In this document: positions 48,156 to 59,994 of the stretch, piece by piece
Layout of the letters: the number at the start of each line of letters is the position of its first letter
Position numbering within the stretch: position 1 is the first letter of the stretch
NCBI GenBank assembly: GCA_014898425.1
Contig: RCSZ01000010.1
Span: 1,178,001-1,242,000, forward strand
Direction: 5' to 3'
Length of the DNA: 64,000 nt
DNA from: Botryotinia globosa
Lineage: Eukaryota; Ascomycota; Leotiomycetes; Helotiales; Sclerotiniaceae
The notes under the pieces: model-generated
The model's database searches: none
What the model was told of the DNA's origin: nothing
The model's input: only the letters and a program-made list of their open reading frames with translations
Translations under genes and position numbers: made by a program

Positions 48156-48681
48156 GTATCATACCCCCCTTCGCATTCCCTTTCTCATTCGATATCAAAG
48201 CAAAAGATGATCAACTCCTGGGATAGATATCCTGGCTATTTTGCACAATGTTTTTCCTTCACCGATACTTTTCCATCCATTATTGATACGTACCTAGACT
48301 GTTAGCTTATTGATCTATAGGAGAAAGACCCTTTAAATTGATAAACCTCCGAAGTGGAAGCTCTTTCCTACTCTGTACATCTTTTTCCAAACCATCAACT
48401 CCATCTACCGGCCTCCCCAAAAGAGATGGATGATCGCGCTCTTCTTCCCCCCTCCCACTCCCCCCTCCCCTTCACCAATAATAATCACAATCATAATAAT
48501 AATCATAATCAAGGAAATTCCTGGTTCATAAGATACAAAACTTCCCCAACTTTATTAAACATTGAGCATGAACATGAACATGATGACATCCGCATGAACC
48601 AACCATATGTTACATACATATTACATCAATCATATTTTGACTGGCTTCATTTTCGCTTCTTTCTTCTACAGATAATTCTAT

Positions 48682-48682
<1 letters not shown>

Positions 48683-48716
<34 letters not shown>

Positions 48717-48717
48717 G
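48683..48717. repeat. CAGA microsatellite, about nine copies
   Basis: An uninterrupted CAGA tetranucleotide run lies about 560 bases upstream of the proline-rich-protein start. Confidence 0.95.
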
Positions 48718-48835
48718 TACTTTTACCTTTTTTATTTCATAACCAGAAAGACTTCATTTCTTATATAGAAAAGGGGAAGAAGACGAGAAAAAGACTCCTC
48801 CTTCTACCTTTTACTTACTCCCTTTCTTATCATCC

Positions 48836-49020
48836 CTCTCTCCCTCTCCCTCTTCCTCTCCCTCTCCCTCTCCCTCTCCCCATTCTTCATTCCTCTTTGC
48901 GCTGGTATCGCGAAACTTTCAAGAAAACATTACTGTACAAATACATACAACACAATACAATACAATACAACACAACACAACACAACACAACACAACACAA
49001 CAAAACAATACAAAACAATA
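48836..49020. repeat. CCCTCT array followed by ACACA-type array
   Basis: CCCTCT hexamers with one CCTCTT variant run to about 48880. ACACA/ACAAT pentamers cover about 48947-49020. Both fall within the last 450 bases before the start codon at 49276, so they probably belong to its promoter or leader. Confidence 0.9.
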
Positions 49021-49275
49021 CAAAATCACCCTCCACCAAACAATATTGATTTCCAATTCAACTTGGAAAAAAGGTTATTAACCACTCAAGGAAGAGAGAC
49101 ACGTCAAGACTCAAGATTATCCAAAACAAAAAAGAGATTTTTGTTATTTTTCCTTATCGATTGCAGCAAATAAGAAATCACCCGCGATATCACCTTCCTG
49201 TACCTCTTTATCATATATTCACCAATCCAGCCGTTCCATGCCGTTATTGGGTCCTCACAAAGGTCGCATATAATC

Positions 49276-50334
49276 ATGGAACCCGTGCCTGAACTCCACT
49301 CCCTCGAGGAATTCAGAGCATCTCCAGTACCAAGATTACGATTACAAGAATCTGCCCTCTACGATAGTCAAACTCCGATAAAGGATCGAGAACAATCTAG
49401 CAGGCCGCCGAATCTTCGTCGAACTACAGATCCAATACCTCAAACGCCTCGTTCTCCAGGATGGTCATCTCCTGTTACTCCTCTAATCCCTTTTCGTCCT
49501 CGAAATACCTCACCATATGCTAGAGGTCATTTTAGATCAAGATCAAACGGCAGTGCTCTCGCACCTCCAATGTCGCGCGCACAATCACTCCCAGGCGTAA
49601 ATGGCGCGGGTCATTTACTTATGTCTCCTCAGAGACCCGCGAGTCCTTTGAGTTCACCAGCTCGAATTCGCATACCCAGAAAACCAGCAGATGAAGTGTT
49701 CCCAGGCTTTCCGAATCGTGCTTTGATTAATATTAGTGAAGATGGACAGTCGGCGATAGAGGAAGATACTCCAAAGATGGCAGATCGAAGTGCCTCTCCA
49801 ATTTTGGGGATACCTTCTAATGGCAGTTATACACGGGTACGAAGACCAGCCTCCCCTTTACGACAGATTGCACCCACAAGTCCTTTATACAGTGGCACAA
49901 CACCCACGACACCATCCTCATCGACTTCATCCCCATCATACCACACAATGAAATTCGGCGAATCTTACCTCACATCCAATAATCCCACCAGTTCATTATA
50001 TTATTCTGGTTCATATGCATCTTCATCAGTTCCTTCCACGCCTACCTCGACTCGATCTCGCAGCCCAAGTATATCCAGTTTGGAAACAATACCTGATACA
50101 CCAGATGCAGAAGAAGCTGCCTTGGAAGCAGAGAGAATTGCCCAGTTGAAAGCTGCAGCAGATGCGGCGGATGGGTATGAAGGCGAAGATGCTAAATCCA
50201 GAGGATTAGACACTTCAGGAGGCCGCAACAGAGTTTTGGGAGGATTCGGTACACGAGACAAGAGAAAACGTTGGAGTGTTTGTGGTGCTGAGAGACGAGG
50301 CGATTTGAATCTAGATACTATTTGGGAGGATTGA
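49276..50334 (+). CDS. Low-complexity Pro/Ser-rich protein with conserved ascomycete C terminus
   Basis: Single-exon protein of 352 residues. Residues 1-265 are Pro/Ser/Thr/Arg-rich with repeated short SP and TP motifs (RPASPLSSPARIRIP, RRPASPLRQIAPTSPL), typical of a disordered phosphoprotein. The best-preserved part is the C terminus: SRSPSISSLETIPDTPDAEE, a helical Ala/Glu segment (EEAALEAERIAQLKAAADAA), then KRKRWSVCGAERRGDLNLDT ending IWED. I know similar unnamed fungal proteins, often called basic proline-rich, but no function. Many SP/TP sites suggest regulation by proline-directed kinases (inference). It has no signal peptide and no membrane segment. Confidence 0.85.
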   Translation: MEPVPELHSLEEFRASPVPRLRLQESALYDSQTPIKDREQSSRPPNLRRTTDPIPQTPRSPGWSSPVTPLIPFRPRNTSPYARGHFRSRSNGSALAPPMSRAQSLPGVNGAGHLLMSPQRPASPLSSPARIRIPRKPADEVFPGFPNRALINISEDGQSAIEEDTPKMADRSASPILGIPSNGSYTRVRRPASPLRQIAPTSPLYSGTTPTTPSSSTSSPSYHTMKFGESYLTSNNPTSSLYYSGSYASSSVPSTPTSTRSRSPSISSLETIPDTPDAEEAALEAERIAQLKAAADAADGYEGEDAKSRGLDTSGGRNRVLGGFGTRDKRKRWSVCGAERRGDLNLDTIWED

Positions 50335-51203
50335 GACTGTTGAACCACGATACCACGATGGACGAATGTTCTATGAAAGTTTTGTTTCATGAGAAGATTA
50401 TGAACAGACGAAGTCAGTTGTTTACGGGATGCGCTGTTCAAATTACACGGCTTCAGTACAAAATTCCGATTCGTCCCTGCTGTACTCCACAGTCGAATTG
50501 TCTAGATCTGCATATCTAGCAAAAATTGGAATACTGAATGTCAATCAGTACTTTCCCTTGCTCATACATTATTGTACGATACCCCTTCAGCATTTTTGAG
50601 GGAATGGGTTTATTTCCCAAGGAGCATTATATTCGGCGTTATCAAGGGATTGGTATGGTAGCATTGCAGAGGTTATTTGATTTTTCCCAAACTGTAAATA
50701 GGAATAACGAAAGTGGCATGAAGGATTAGGTTGAATGACAATCAGTTAGCTACTATGAAAGGGCGAGATGAATTTGAGTGTGGGAAGTGTTTGTGAATTA
50801 CTTGTTGCCTTCTTTTCCTTGCCTTGGTTCGGTAAATATTTGTGCTCCCTTGCACTTGGGACCCCCCTTTCTTACGAATTAATGATGTCCCTCGCCTCGA
50901 TGAGAATACTACGAATAATCTACCAAGGAGTAGGTTTATTGGGAGAAGAGCAGTGTTTCTCGATATACTTATAAGATACGATGAATATCCTTTCAAAAAG
51001 TGGAAAGTTAGATAGTAGCTCGAATACGAAATCGCAGTCTTTTCCCTTCATCACAAGTCGTTCATTCGTTTCTTCCCTCTCTTTTTTGGTAACATTAATC
51101 ACTTGATCGGTACTCATCTACACTTTCTTATAATCACTAAAGGTTCTACTTATCAGCTTGCTATTTGGCTAGTTTTTACATCTCAAGTTCCCTCGGAAGA
51201 ACA
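50335..51203. other. Intergenic between proline-rich protein and secreted protein
   Basis: This holds the 3' flank of one gene and the promoter of the next, both on the plus strand. Small open frames here have no recognisable feature. Confidence 0.5.
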
Positions 51204-52997
51204 ATGCAACTCCTTGCTGTTGTCGGCGCTATCGCCGTTCTGTCTAATGTCGTTTCGGCGGTCCCTCAACCGAGCGAGAAAATTGTATGGTATTTCACTT
51301 TTGTGATTCCGTTGTTTTACTTTTTTACTTTTTCTTTTTGAAGAAATCCATGTGAAGATGTGCTAAAGAATCTCAGGAACAAATTCAAGAAAAACGATGG
51401 GGCTGGCCGTGGAGTACTGATTCGGGAAAAGGTGGACATGGACATGGAGGTGGTTCGTGGGGTGATGATGATGATGATGACGATGATGACGATGATGACG
51501 ATGATGACGATGACGATGATGATTCGAATACTTCGATTCCATCACTCTTGCCATTTACACATCCACATTTGTTGGCTGAAGAGACGAGAACTAGTACTAC
51601 GGTTTCTGGTACTTTCTTTTCGACATTTGTATCCAGCTCATCTATTGGTAGCTCTTCGGCAACAACTATCTTGATTCCTGGAGGTGGAGCTCTCTCAACT
51701 ACAGTCTCGATTATTTCTACAGTTACAGATCCGATCATTTCAGCTACTCCCATTGTAATCGGAACATCAACCTCTCCATCCCCATCATCCACCCTCTCCG
51801 CAACCCTCATCATCGACAACACATCCCTCACTCTCTGCTCCGCACTCCCCACCAGCATCATTACCGTTACCGAAAGCTGCACTCGCATAGAATGGATTAC
51901 TGTTATCGAGAGCGGTTCGTGGACTCTCACTCCTTTACCATCTACAACCCCCGTATCCGCATCGGCAAGTTGGACTACCACACCTTTGCCTTCGGGCTCA
52001 CCTTCGGGAGCTGTGAGTAACGGAGGTAATTCGACGGGGATTTGGACAGTTACTCCGGTGGAAACGTCAAGTAGAGTTTGGACGTCGAGTATGGGGAATG
52101 CGAGTGTGACTTCTTCTTCTTCTTCGGCACTGGAAACGGGAATGGGGACGAGTGTAAGCGCAGCACCTTCTGTCTCGGGAAATTCGTCATCGTGGGTTTT
52201 GTCATCTTTGTCCTCAACATCGTCATTGATATCAGTAACATCGACGCCGGCAACTTCAACTCAAGAATCTACTTCGACGACTCTTCTGTTTTCTACAACT
52301 ACGATTCCCTATTCCTCATCTTCATCCTCCCTCTCATCCTCGTCAATCTCCAGCTCCCTCCCACCCGCCTCCCTCTCATCCTCCCTCTCCATTCCCGCCC
52401 TCCCCATCTCCACCGGCATCACCGATCTCCACCCCAGCACCACCATCGCCTTCACCACGACCGTCACGACCATCCAAGCGAGCGGAACCCCCAATCCCGC
52501 CGCGGTCCATTGCGGACTGCATGGCTTACCGGTGGGAGATTATTTCCTGGCCGAGTTTGTGGAGGATAAGGCCGGAGTGCCGGTTACGTTGCAGGGGTGT
52601 TGGGAGTTTTGTGATGTGAGATTCTTTTATTTTGTTTGTCTGTTTTTGTATTGTGTTTTTCTATCGGTCTTTCTCCCAATCTTGATTAACCCCTCTTCTC
52701 CTCTCCTCCCCCCCCCCCAAACTCCATTTAACTTCACTTCACTTGAAACCTTTGAATTCTTTGTTTCTATTTTTTCTTTTTCTTGAAGAATATAACTAAC
52801 CCCCACCCCCCAAAAAGGGCGTATACGGCATAGACAAAGGATGCGTCTCCTACTCCTTCTATCCGGAACCGGGCACGGGCGCACCCAGATGTGATCTCTT
52901 TGGTGGCAGCGTGGCGCAGAGCTTGGATAGCATTATTCCGAGTGTGCCGAATGTGTGGTTTGATTTGGAGTGTGGGGATCCGACGTTGAGGGGTTGA
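51204..52997 (+). CDS. Secreted Ser/Thr-rich protein with poly-Asp tract and Cys-rich C-terminal domain
   Basis: Predicted 499-residue secreted protein joined from 51204-51284, 51377-52615 and 52818-52997. Residues 1-19 are a signal peptide (MQLLAVVGAIAVLSNVVSA). After splicing, the mature N terminus reads VPQPSEKIEQIQEKRWGWPW, with a Lys-Arg at the end of a short propeptide-like segment. It is followed by a Gly/His patch (GGHGHGGGSWG) and a run of about 19 Asp encoded by GATGATGAC repeats. About 300 residues of Ser/Thr-rich stalk follow, probably heavily O-mannosylated. The last 95 residues form a Cys-rich domain (HCGLHGLPVGDYFLAEFVED, CWEFCDGVYGIDKGCVSYSF, RCDLFGGSV) resembling PAN/Apple-like modules of fungal wall proteins. 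The second intron (202 bases) contains poly-C runs. There is no GPI tail. A wall-associated or adhesive role is inference. Confidence 0.8.
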
Positions 52998-54900
52998 TGA
53001 GGAGGGTGAGAGGGTTTGGAGGTGGGTGAGAGGGGAAGAGATGGGAAGAGAAGGGGAGGGGAAATGATGAGGTGTGATGAAATGTTAAAGCGGAGATAGC
53101 AAAGAGAGAGGGGTATCAATGAAGCGAGCGAGCAAAAAACAAAGCAGAGAGGTATCCACGAAAAGATGCAAAGACTCGAAAATAATTTACACACAACTAC
53201 AAAACGCAACTTCACAACGAAAGGGAAACATTGTATAACTATAGCATGGATCTCATCTCATCTAATCGTGGCTAACCCCAGCCGTCTGTTATATTTTCCC
53301 TTCTTGTTTGGGTTTGGGTTTGGGTTCGGTAGAGGGTTGTGCTTGGGAGGAGGGGGGGGAGGGGGAGATGGAGATGGAGAGTTGGCGGAGATTTACTTTA
53401 ATTTTAATTGGTTGAGTTGATTGGATTGGTTAGATTAGTTAGATTAATTATTAGATTAGGAAGGGGTAATTTATTGAGTTTGATTGGACTTGATTGATCG
53501 GGGTTTGTGTGTATATGTGTGTGTATATGTGTGTGTATATGTGTGTGTATATGTGTGTGTATATGTGTGTGTATATGTGTGTGTATATATATAAGTTTTC
53601 AAATTTTGACTGAATTATTAAACTATAAAAGTATAGAGAATTGAGGTATCGAGAGACGAGAAAGAAGAAGGGAGGAAGCAAAAAAAAAATGATTTCTTGT
53701 ATTCCGACTCACAGGTTCAGATAATATCAAGCTATGAGATTTCGAGATTTCGAGACTTTGAAATTTTAGAGATATTGTATGTAGTATGTAGTACCTGTGT
53801 AGTATGAATATGGAAGTATATCTAGTCTAGGTAACTACCATACGTATCATAGGTACCCATACTTGGGACGTATTTCGGACCCGCGAAGCGGAGGAATCAT
53901 CGGATGATTCCATGCATTGATATTCGGTAGGATTCAGAGAAAAGACTACCGTACAGACAATGATGAGGTGTATTCTGGATTCCTGAGGTTGGGGATATAG
54001 TTGGGATGTATAACCGTATTCCAAGGTTGGATTGGATCATTGAGTTGAAAACAACCCAATAAGTCGCGTTGAAGTCCCGTTTGTTGTGTATCGGCTGAAT
54101 GTTATTTTGTGCGCGTGACTAGGGGGTTGATCGTATCATACTATCTAGGTACATCAATCATTCAATCAATTGATCAATCAGTCATCCAGCGTATGATTGA
54201 GATACTCAAGAACTCAAACAGAATAGCAGAGGAGATGAATGTGACGACTGGCATACCGTACGTCAAGCAGAAGAGACAATAGGCAAACACTGCTATAAAA
54301 AATATATATAGTTTCTCATCTCACTCCATCCACCGTACCATCAGAACCTTCTAACTCAAGAGCAAAATTTTGATTTCCAAGATGAATACGGTTATGTACC
54401 ATCTTCTCATGATCAGAAAACCGTAGTTAAATACGTATACGCACAATATATACAGCTTCGAACTCACCCAATAATTCACCGTACCGTCAAGATATCATAA
54501 GCGACATGTAAATACTAAAAGGTGAATACCCTATTACGGTTTTCCAACCATCTTGAATTGATCAAGAAACGGTGACTGCACGATGCGTCAATGACCGTAC
54601 ACATATCTAGTAGAGCTGAACCTCTTGCATCTCCCCCTTATAAGCATCCAACATTCCCGATCTATCCCACTCATTCATTTCATCTTCTCTCTCTTCATCT
54701 TCAACAGTGCAAACTCGAGAACTCGAACAAACTCCAAATCGGATTTTCGAATAAGAAAAGGTCACATACCAGCCAATCACCTAAACCACACGACGAGCAC
54801 TGAGAATTCTTACTACCCAAATAATCTCCATCTCAGACTTTTGGATACCAAATCCGCTACTCCAACCACCGAAACCCCAACAAAAAAAAACCTTTACAAG
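52998..54900. other. Intergenic with GT-rich microsatellite
   Basis: No gene can be supported. A TTTGGG run of about four copies lies at 53308-53330, G-rich repeats at about 53340-53380, and a GT/TATA array at 53506-53592. The last 250 bases are C/T-rich with TTATAAGC at about 54639, possibly the promoter of the small frame at 54901. Confidence 0.5.
53506..53592. repeat. 12-base GTGTATATGTGT array, about seven copies
   Basis: A near-perfect repetition of alternating purine-pyrimidine sequence, able to favour Z-DNA-like structure. It lies about 500 bases downstream of the secreted protein gene. Confidence 0.95.
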
Positions 54901-55050
54901 ATGATTTCCATGGGCTGCACACCAAGATCAGTCTACACAAATACTGTGGAAGGCATCCTAGTCTTCATGATTCTTGCGGCGGCCATCTTTGGTCTTTGGG
55001 CTCTTGTGAGCTTCCTCCAAATGCTCTTACGCATGTCGCTCGGGATGTGA
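54901..55050 (+). CDS. Possible small single-pass membrane protein (49 residues)
   Basis: From an ATG in the context ACAAGATGA the frame encodes MISMGCTPRSVYTNTVEGIL, followed by a strongly hydrophobic helix (VFMILAAAIFGLWALVSFLQ) and MLLRMSLGM. The frame continues upstream to about 54625 without a stop, so a longer form is possible. The C/T-rich, TATA-bearing stretch before it looks like a fungal promoter and leader. An imperfect palindrome at about 55117-55144 follows the stop. No family was recognised; it could be a real small protein or chance. Confidence 0.4.
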   Translation: MISMGCTPRSVYTNTVEGILVFMILAAAIFGLWALVSFLQMLLRMSLGM

Positions 55051-56917
55051 GGAATGACTTCCTGAAAAGGTGTTCGCAGGGGGCGAAGGAGTCGATTCTG
55101 CTAGGACTAGCAGAAGGGATATGATATAATCGGATTATCATATCTTTACGCGCAAGGAGTAAGAGTGCTACTACCAGCACGGGGACGCGACGCGCTTGAA
55201 ATATTGCGAGGTGGCGCGAATGTAAGATATGACGGAAAAACTGGGAGAGGGAAGGGCTACATATTTGGGAATTTCAATATGCGAAGACGGTGTGGGCAAG
55301 ATTCGCGGATTAGGAGTAATAAATAGTGATGGACTGAAAGTCTATTCATTCCATCATCTGGGGTTTCGGGGAATATTGATAGTATTGATAAATACGTCTT
55401 TATCATACCAACTGAATAAAATGACTACATGAGTGAAAACAACAATGTGAAATCAAAGTCTTCAAAGTGAATCTTGAGAGCGATCAAACCTCGACCAGAA
55501 TAATGACGTCGTTGTTATTCTACGGTATTGAAATCGTATTGATTTGTCGAATACAATTTCTCTAGAACACTAGTATCCGGTGCTTATATTCACTCACAAC
55601 GGAACTAGAGGCATGAATCTCAAAGGTATCTAATAAATCCTTCATGAGGTTAAAGCATTCTCAATCATCAAGTGTTATATCTTCTTCTCAGATACATATC
55701 ATAAGCATACTACTGATTACAATTTTATGATTCGAGGCACTAGCAACGATAGAGACTGCCAATGTGCGATTTATATTACTGGGTTAAGACAGCAGTATAA
55801 ACTGACCTTGGATGGCGTTGTGATTCAATCTGAATTGGGGAGTAATCCTAAACGAAAGAGCAACAGGCATTAACTTCATCACGTAGTTGTCCCGAAAAGA
55901 CTTGATATAAAGTTGAAACATCACCCCAATCTCTCTTCTTGAATGCAACCAATAACCTCTACCCGAGATAAATCGACGGATAACAGAATGAGAAAAACAG
56001 AGAGCCATGTAGGATAGACCAGTCTCGCTTCGGGAGTATTCATGAACTACGGATATGAAGGGTCTTCAAAATTCGCTATAAAGTAAAAATATTTGTATGC
56101 TCAAGAGACAGGAACTATGGGGAAATTGTGCATCAGAAAACATTTCTATTTACAGAATTAATCTACTCTATTGTATCCCGCGCCTGAAGAGTCAATGCTT
56201 AAAAAATTATATAACAGTAAACATATCCCGTCCTTGCCTAGATAGAGCCCATTGAACTATATACTTGCAAGGATGGAAGAAAAGATATAAGCAAGAATCT
56301 ACCTAGCTGACTTCAGAGTGTAGTAAGGACCCCAGTACTTCTAAATCAAGAAGTAAATCCAAGATTCCAGTATCTTAAAGTTCTCTCGTAAATTTACAAA
56401 GTTTAGATCAGTAGGTCGTTATTGAAGTTAGTTCAAGATCAGTAAATAAATATGCAGCGAGAGAATCATAGTCGCTAATGATACTGTTGATCGTTTCGTT
56501 GATGCCGCCGAGTGCCACTCTAGCTCTTCTCCGCCGCTTAGTCGCGCCCAATGGCCTTTCTCCTTATCCCGCGCACTCGGGAAAACTTTCTATTTGATCC
56601 TATCCCAAGTATGGTTGAGCATGCAATGTTTGACTTGTTTTTCGAATCCTTAATGTCCCTGTACACACGTACCCAGTAGTACGTTGACTGTTATTTGGCG
56701 CCACTATCTTCAACTGATCTTCTTCACAACCCCAACACGACAGTAGGCTAGAATAGACGTGAGTAACCAAGTACTAGCGCATGCCATTCAAACTGAAAAT
56801 TGGATCGATTCTGTGTCCGTACAGATCATGATACTGTGCAATTACTTCTTCCAGCAAAGTTAGGGCGTCCGCTTCTGTATCTTGACGTGTTGCATTCCCA
56901 TGCATCGTTAGATTCGG
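55051..56917. other. Intergenic, nothing recognisable
   Basis: This lies between the small frame and the 3' end of the second Zn2Cys6 gene. Short frames (for example minus 55784-56008) have no signature. Sequence is moderately AT-rich. Confidence 0.5.
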
Positions 56918-58674
56918 TCAAAATTCCCAACATGGTAGAGATTGCACTGGCGAAGAAGGCGAAACGTTCGGAGTAGTGGGTTGAGAGAGGTCAGTTGTAT
57001 CCACTTCTGTTGGTCGACCGAAGAATGCAGAGTGAACGGCTACCCTGTCGGTGAAAGGCACCGGAAATCCAAATTCACTTAATTCAAACCCCATCTTTTG
57101 CGATTCTATGTTTCTTTCTCCCAGTTCCCAGAATTGTTGGATCATTTGAGCAACAATTGTACTATTCCACATCCCTTCTCGTCGCGGACGTCGTAACAAT
57201 AGCTCCATTGCCGTTTCTCGAATGGAGATATCGGGACAGTGGATACAGACGTAATAAAGCGGTGCTATAAAGCCAAAATCGCTACCGAACGTAAACGCCG
57301 GCTTTCCATTCATCGCATCCTTTTCCGCAGCTGCAATTAGCGACTTTGACAAGTCGATAATGATGTGAAAGTCGTCCATATATTTCGAGAACCTATCAGT
57401 GTCCAACAATTCAGTCACAACTGTCATATCACTGATGTCAGGATACATTCCAGCCATGATTTTCACCGTTGTGTGATGTATTTTTAAGAGTGCGGCACCT
57501 TGCACTTCCCTGCTGGCGAGATCCTTGCCTTTGGATGACATAAATTGTTCAAATGCAAGGTTCCAAAGAGACAACTGGGAAGTGTAGTTGTCGAATTTTG
57601 CGAGGCTTTCTGTGGGTTGTAAAACGATAGGTAGACGGCGGCTGTATGTCTTCAAGTTAGCATGTGTTTGATAAATGAGATTAGTTTGGAAGATTCAATC
57701 TAGAGGGAGACCATTTACTTACTCAAACATGTAATAAGCCCTAAACAAACCATCTGTGGCCTGATCTAAAGCATTCCGCGCTTCGTCTAGATTATTGAAT
57801 CCTTCATAAATTACAATGTCTTTCCCGGAGACGTCTATCAACTTTTCAACAAAGCTCTTCCTCTCATGCTTACTTCTCGTCTCAACGTAAATGAAAGACT
57901 GTATCGACAGTCTCCTGAAAAGAGGAGCAATTTTCTCCTCAATGATTTGATTCCCTGGATGCGCTTTCCTTATATCTCGCAGAATCCCAAGCCCGCTTTG
58001 AAGATGGACCATTGCTGATTCATAATGGCCTCGCAGGCTATCAAAGCATACAAAGAGTATGCAGGACATGAGAGCTATGAGCGGTTCTTCCTTCCCGTGT
58101 GATAGAGACCTCCGCAGTGCTCCCATGGCTTTCGAGTACTGATTCAGTGCCAATTGGGCATTTTGATCCTCCCCCGATGGGACGGAGTGCAGCCTCTTCC
58201 GTGAGAAATCTTCATGCAAGGCTCCTAGTGCTATTACGGCATGTCGTAAAGAAGGCTTTTGTGTAGAAGCAGCCAGGATGAGATTTCCCCAAAATGAGGA
58301 ATCATAGTATCCAGATAGTTCCGCTGCTGTATTGCGAAGAAAAAAGTCGAAACCTCTTTTTTCCTCCGCGGTCCCAGGTATTTGGACGGAAATTCGTTGA
58401 ATGAGCGCTAAGCAGTCTTTGAACGTTCGGTTGGAAACCACAATATCGCTACTATAACCATCACACTTTCGTCCGGTCGTTAAACAGCGCTGACAACTCG
58501 GTTTGGCCTCGTCGCACTTGATTCTCCTGGTTCTGAAAGCTGTGTAAGCTGGTGTCCCACGTATGAGAGGGCAATCTGATCTTACTTGCAAGTTCCGCAT
58601 CCTGTTTTAACCTTTGGAGCAGATCGTCGTTTGCGTTGCTGAATCTGATCTTTTGCCATCTCGCTGATTGACAT
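56918..58674 (-). CDS. Zn2Cys6 transcription factor with fungal-specific regulatory domain
   Basis: Predicted 540-residue nuclear regulator joined from 58586-58674, 57723-58532 and 56918-57641. The first intron (53 bases, donor GTAAGA, acceptor TTTCAG) splits the zinc cluster. Splicing rebuilds CGTCKTRRIKCDEAKPSCQR, giving Cys at 26, 29, 36, 43, 46 and 53, a complete cluster with the usual Pro in the loop. A basic linker precedes it (QQRKRRSAPKVKTG). The rest is helical and fits the C-terminal fungal transcription factor domain (Fungal_trans_2 type): HAVIALGALHEDF, CILFVCFDSLRGHYESAMVH, LQSGLGILRDIRK, and near the end IRETAMELLLRRPRREGMWN. The ending SSPVQSLPCWEF is unremarkable. Targets are unknown. 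The nearest gene upstream is the monooxygenase 3 kb away, separated by transposon remnants. Confidence 0.9.
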
Positions 58675-59211
58675 GATTCCATTTGAACAGGTGTAAGTCC
58701 TCAACCTGCCGGTCGACTTCGAACCTCATCTCTAAATATCATGGTCAAAATTCGGCGCAGCGACTCGTAGTCTGCCAGGTTGTTTGGGCTACATGTGCCG
58801 GCACGAAAGCACAAGGAAGTGTCCCAGAATATTGAATCCTAGCTTGGTCCGTGCACACTCCACCAAGGCTGTTTTATCAGATAAGTTATAACTTTAAAAA
58901 CCTTAAAAACTTAAAGCCTTAAAGCCTTAGAAGCTTAATAACTTTTTAATAACATTTTAAAGTTTTTAAGCTTTAAGATGAGTGACTAGTAACTACCTCC
59001 TTGAAAAAGAACTTTAAAGTAAAATTAAACTCTTGTCAATCAGAAGAAGATTAAAATTCCCAAGAAAGAGAGACAAATATCAATCAGCTCCGATGTGAGT
59101 GTGAATGTAGAAATTGTATTGATGGAATTCTGAGCTAGAAGGAAAATCAGATTTCATTCAAAAGCTCAAGAGCTCTAGCATCTCTACGGAGTAGATTCTC
59201 TACCAAGCGAG

Positions 59212-59310
59212 GAGGTATAAGTCGTGCTACACCGCCTTTATTTTGCCATGATATAATCATTCTGCCAGCACAAACTGGTACTAGCCAAACAAGGCGGTAT
59301 GCTACACCTC
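59212..59310. repeat. Imperfect inverted repeat, possible MITE remnant
   Basis: The left end (59212-59238) starts GAGGTATAA and ends ACACCGCCTT. The right end (59291-59310) is AAGGCGGTATGCTACACCTC. The arms match at both ends but differ by a seven-base indel in the middle. A 52-base centre separates them. Confidence 0.45.
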
Positions 59311-59994
59311 GGTAAGCTTTTACGAACAGACGAATCAGAATAGATTAACGCGACTATGTAAGCAGATGAACAACCAACCACGGGTCCATATTTAGTATGA
59401 TCAAAACTTGAAATTTAAGCTCGAACTTAAATTCTTACACTGACCAGTGACCAACAGTCACCAACTCCATCTACCTACATACCTACCCTCGCTACCGTGT
59501 TCTTCCGCAGAATTGACCGTACGCTAGCAACGACTAACACTCTTAGAGCCAATAGGCTTCCCTCTAAATGAAGTAAAACGTTCCAAAATAGAAGTATTGA
59601 ACAGAAGTACCAATGCATTTGATGGATCATGGATAATCCATTGAGTGATCAAATCACATAACTCCGGTGTTTAATGCAGCCCTGACCGACGATGAGCTTG
59701 AACAATCAATCCTTGCTACCTAGAGGCTAGTTCACGGAATCACGGCCAATTTCGCAAAAGGCCACGCACGCCACGGAACCAATTTACCTACCGATCCCCA
59801 TCTACCAGGGAGGGAATTTCCGATATGAAATAGACACTGCAATGGAGCCTAGAGGGGGCCATTCTCAGGAATCTTGCGCAATTGAATACTCGTGAGAAAG
59901 ACGGTCCAGTCACTGATACCCATAAAGGCTTGGACAAGTTCTGACATATTTTACACCAAATGACGGCCTTAAAATCTCCATACAAAAGTCTGAA

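Larger units (their letters stand above)
44474..49275. other. Long intergenic region (4.8 kb) with many microsatellites
   Basis: This separates the divergent Anp1 and proline-rich-protein genes, so it holds both promoters. No conserved coding region was found. It carries a TTGTATATG array, a TATATA block, CTCACA, GACA, CCCTCT and ACACA arrays, ACCT repeats at about 46197-46217, and two perfect palindromes at 47949-47995. A T-arm-like sequence at about 46595-46610 (minus) is not part of a foldable tRNA. Confidence 0.6.

Noticed and set aside
48354..49049. 231-codon forward frame before the proline-rich gene
   Set aside because: It is built from GACA, CCCTCT and ACACA microsatellites and lacks any conserved segment.
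51385..51981. 198-codon minus-strand frame with a Ser run
   Set aside because: It is the complement of the poly-Asp coding repeat and the Ser/Thr stalk of the secreted protein.
53308..53335. TTTGGG run resembling telomeric repeat
   Set aside because: Only about four copies, the wrong unit for most ascomycetes (TTAGGG), and surrounded by ordinary genes.
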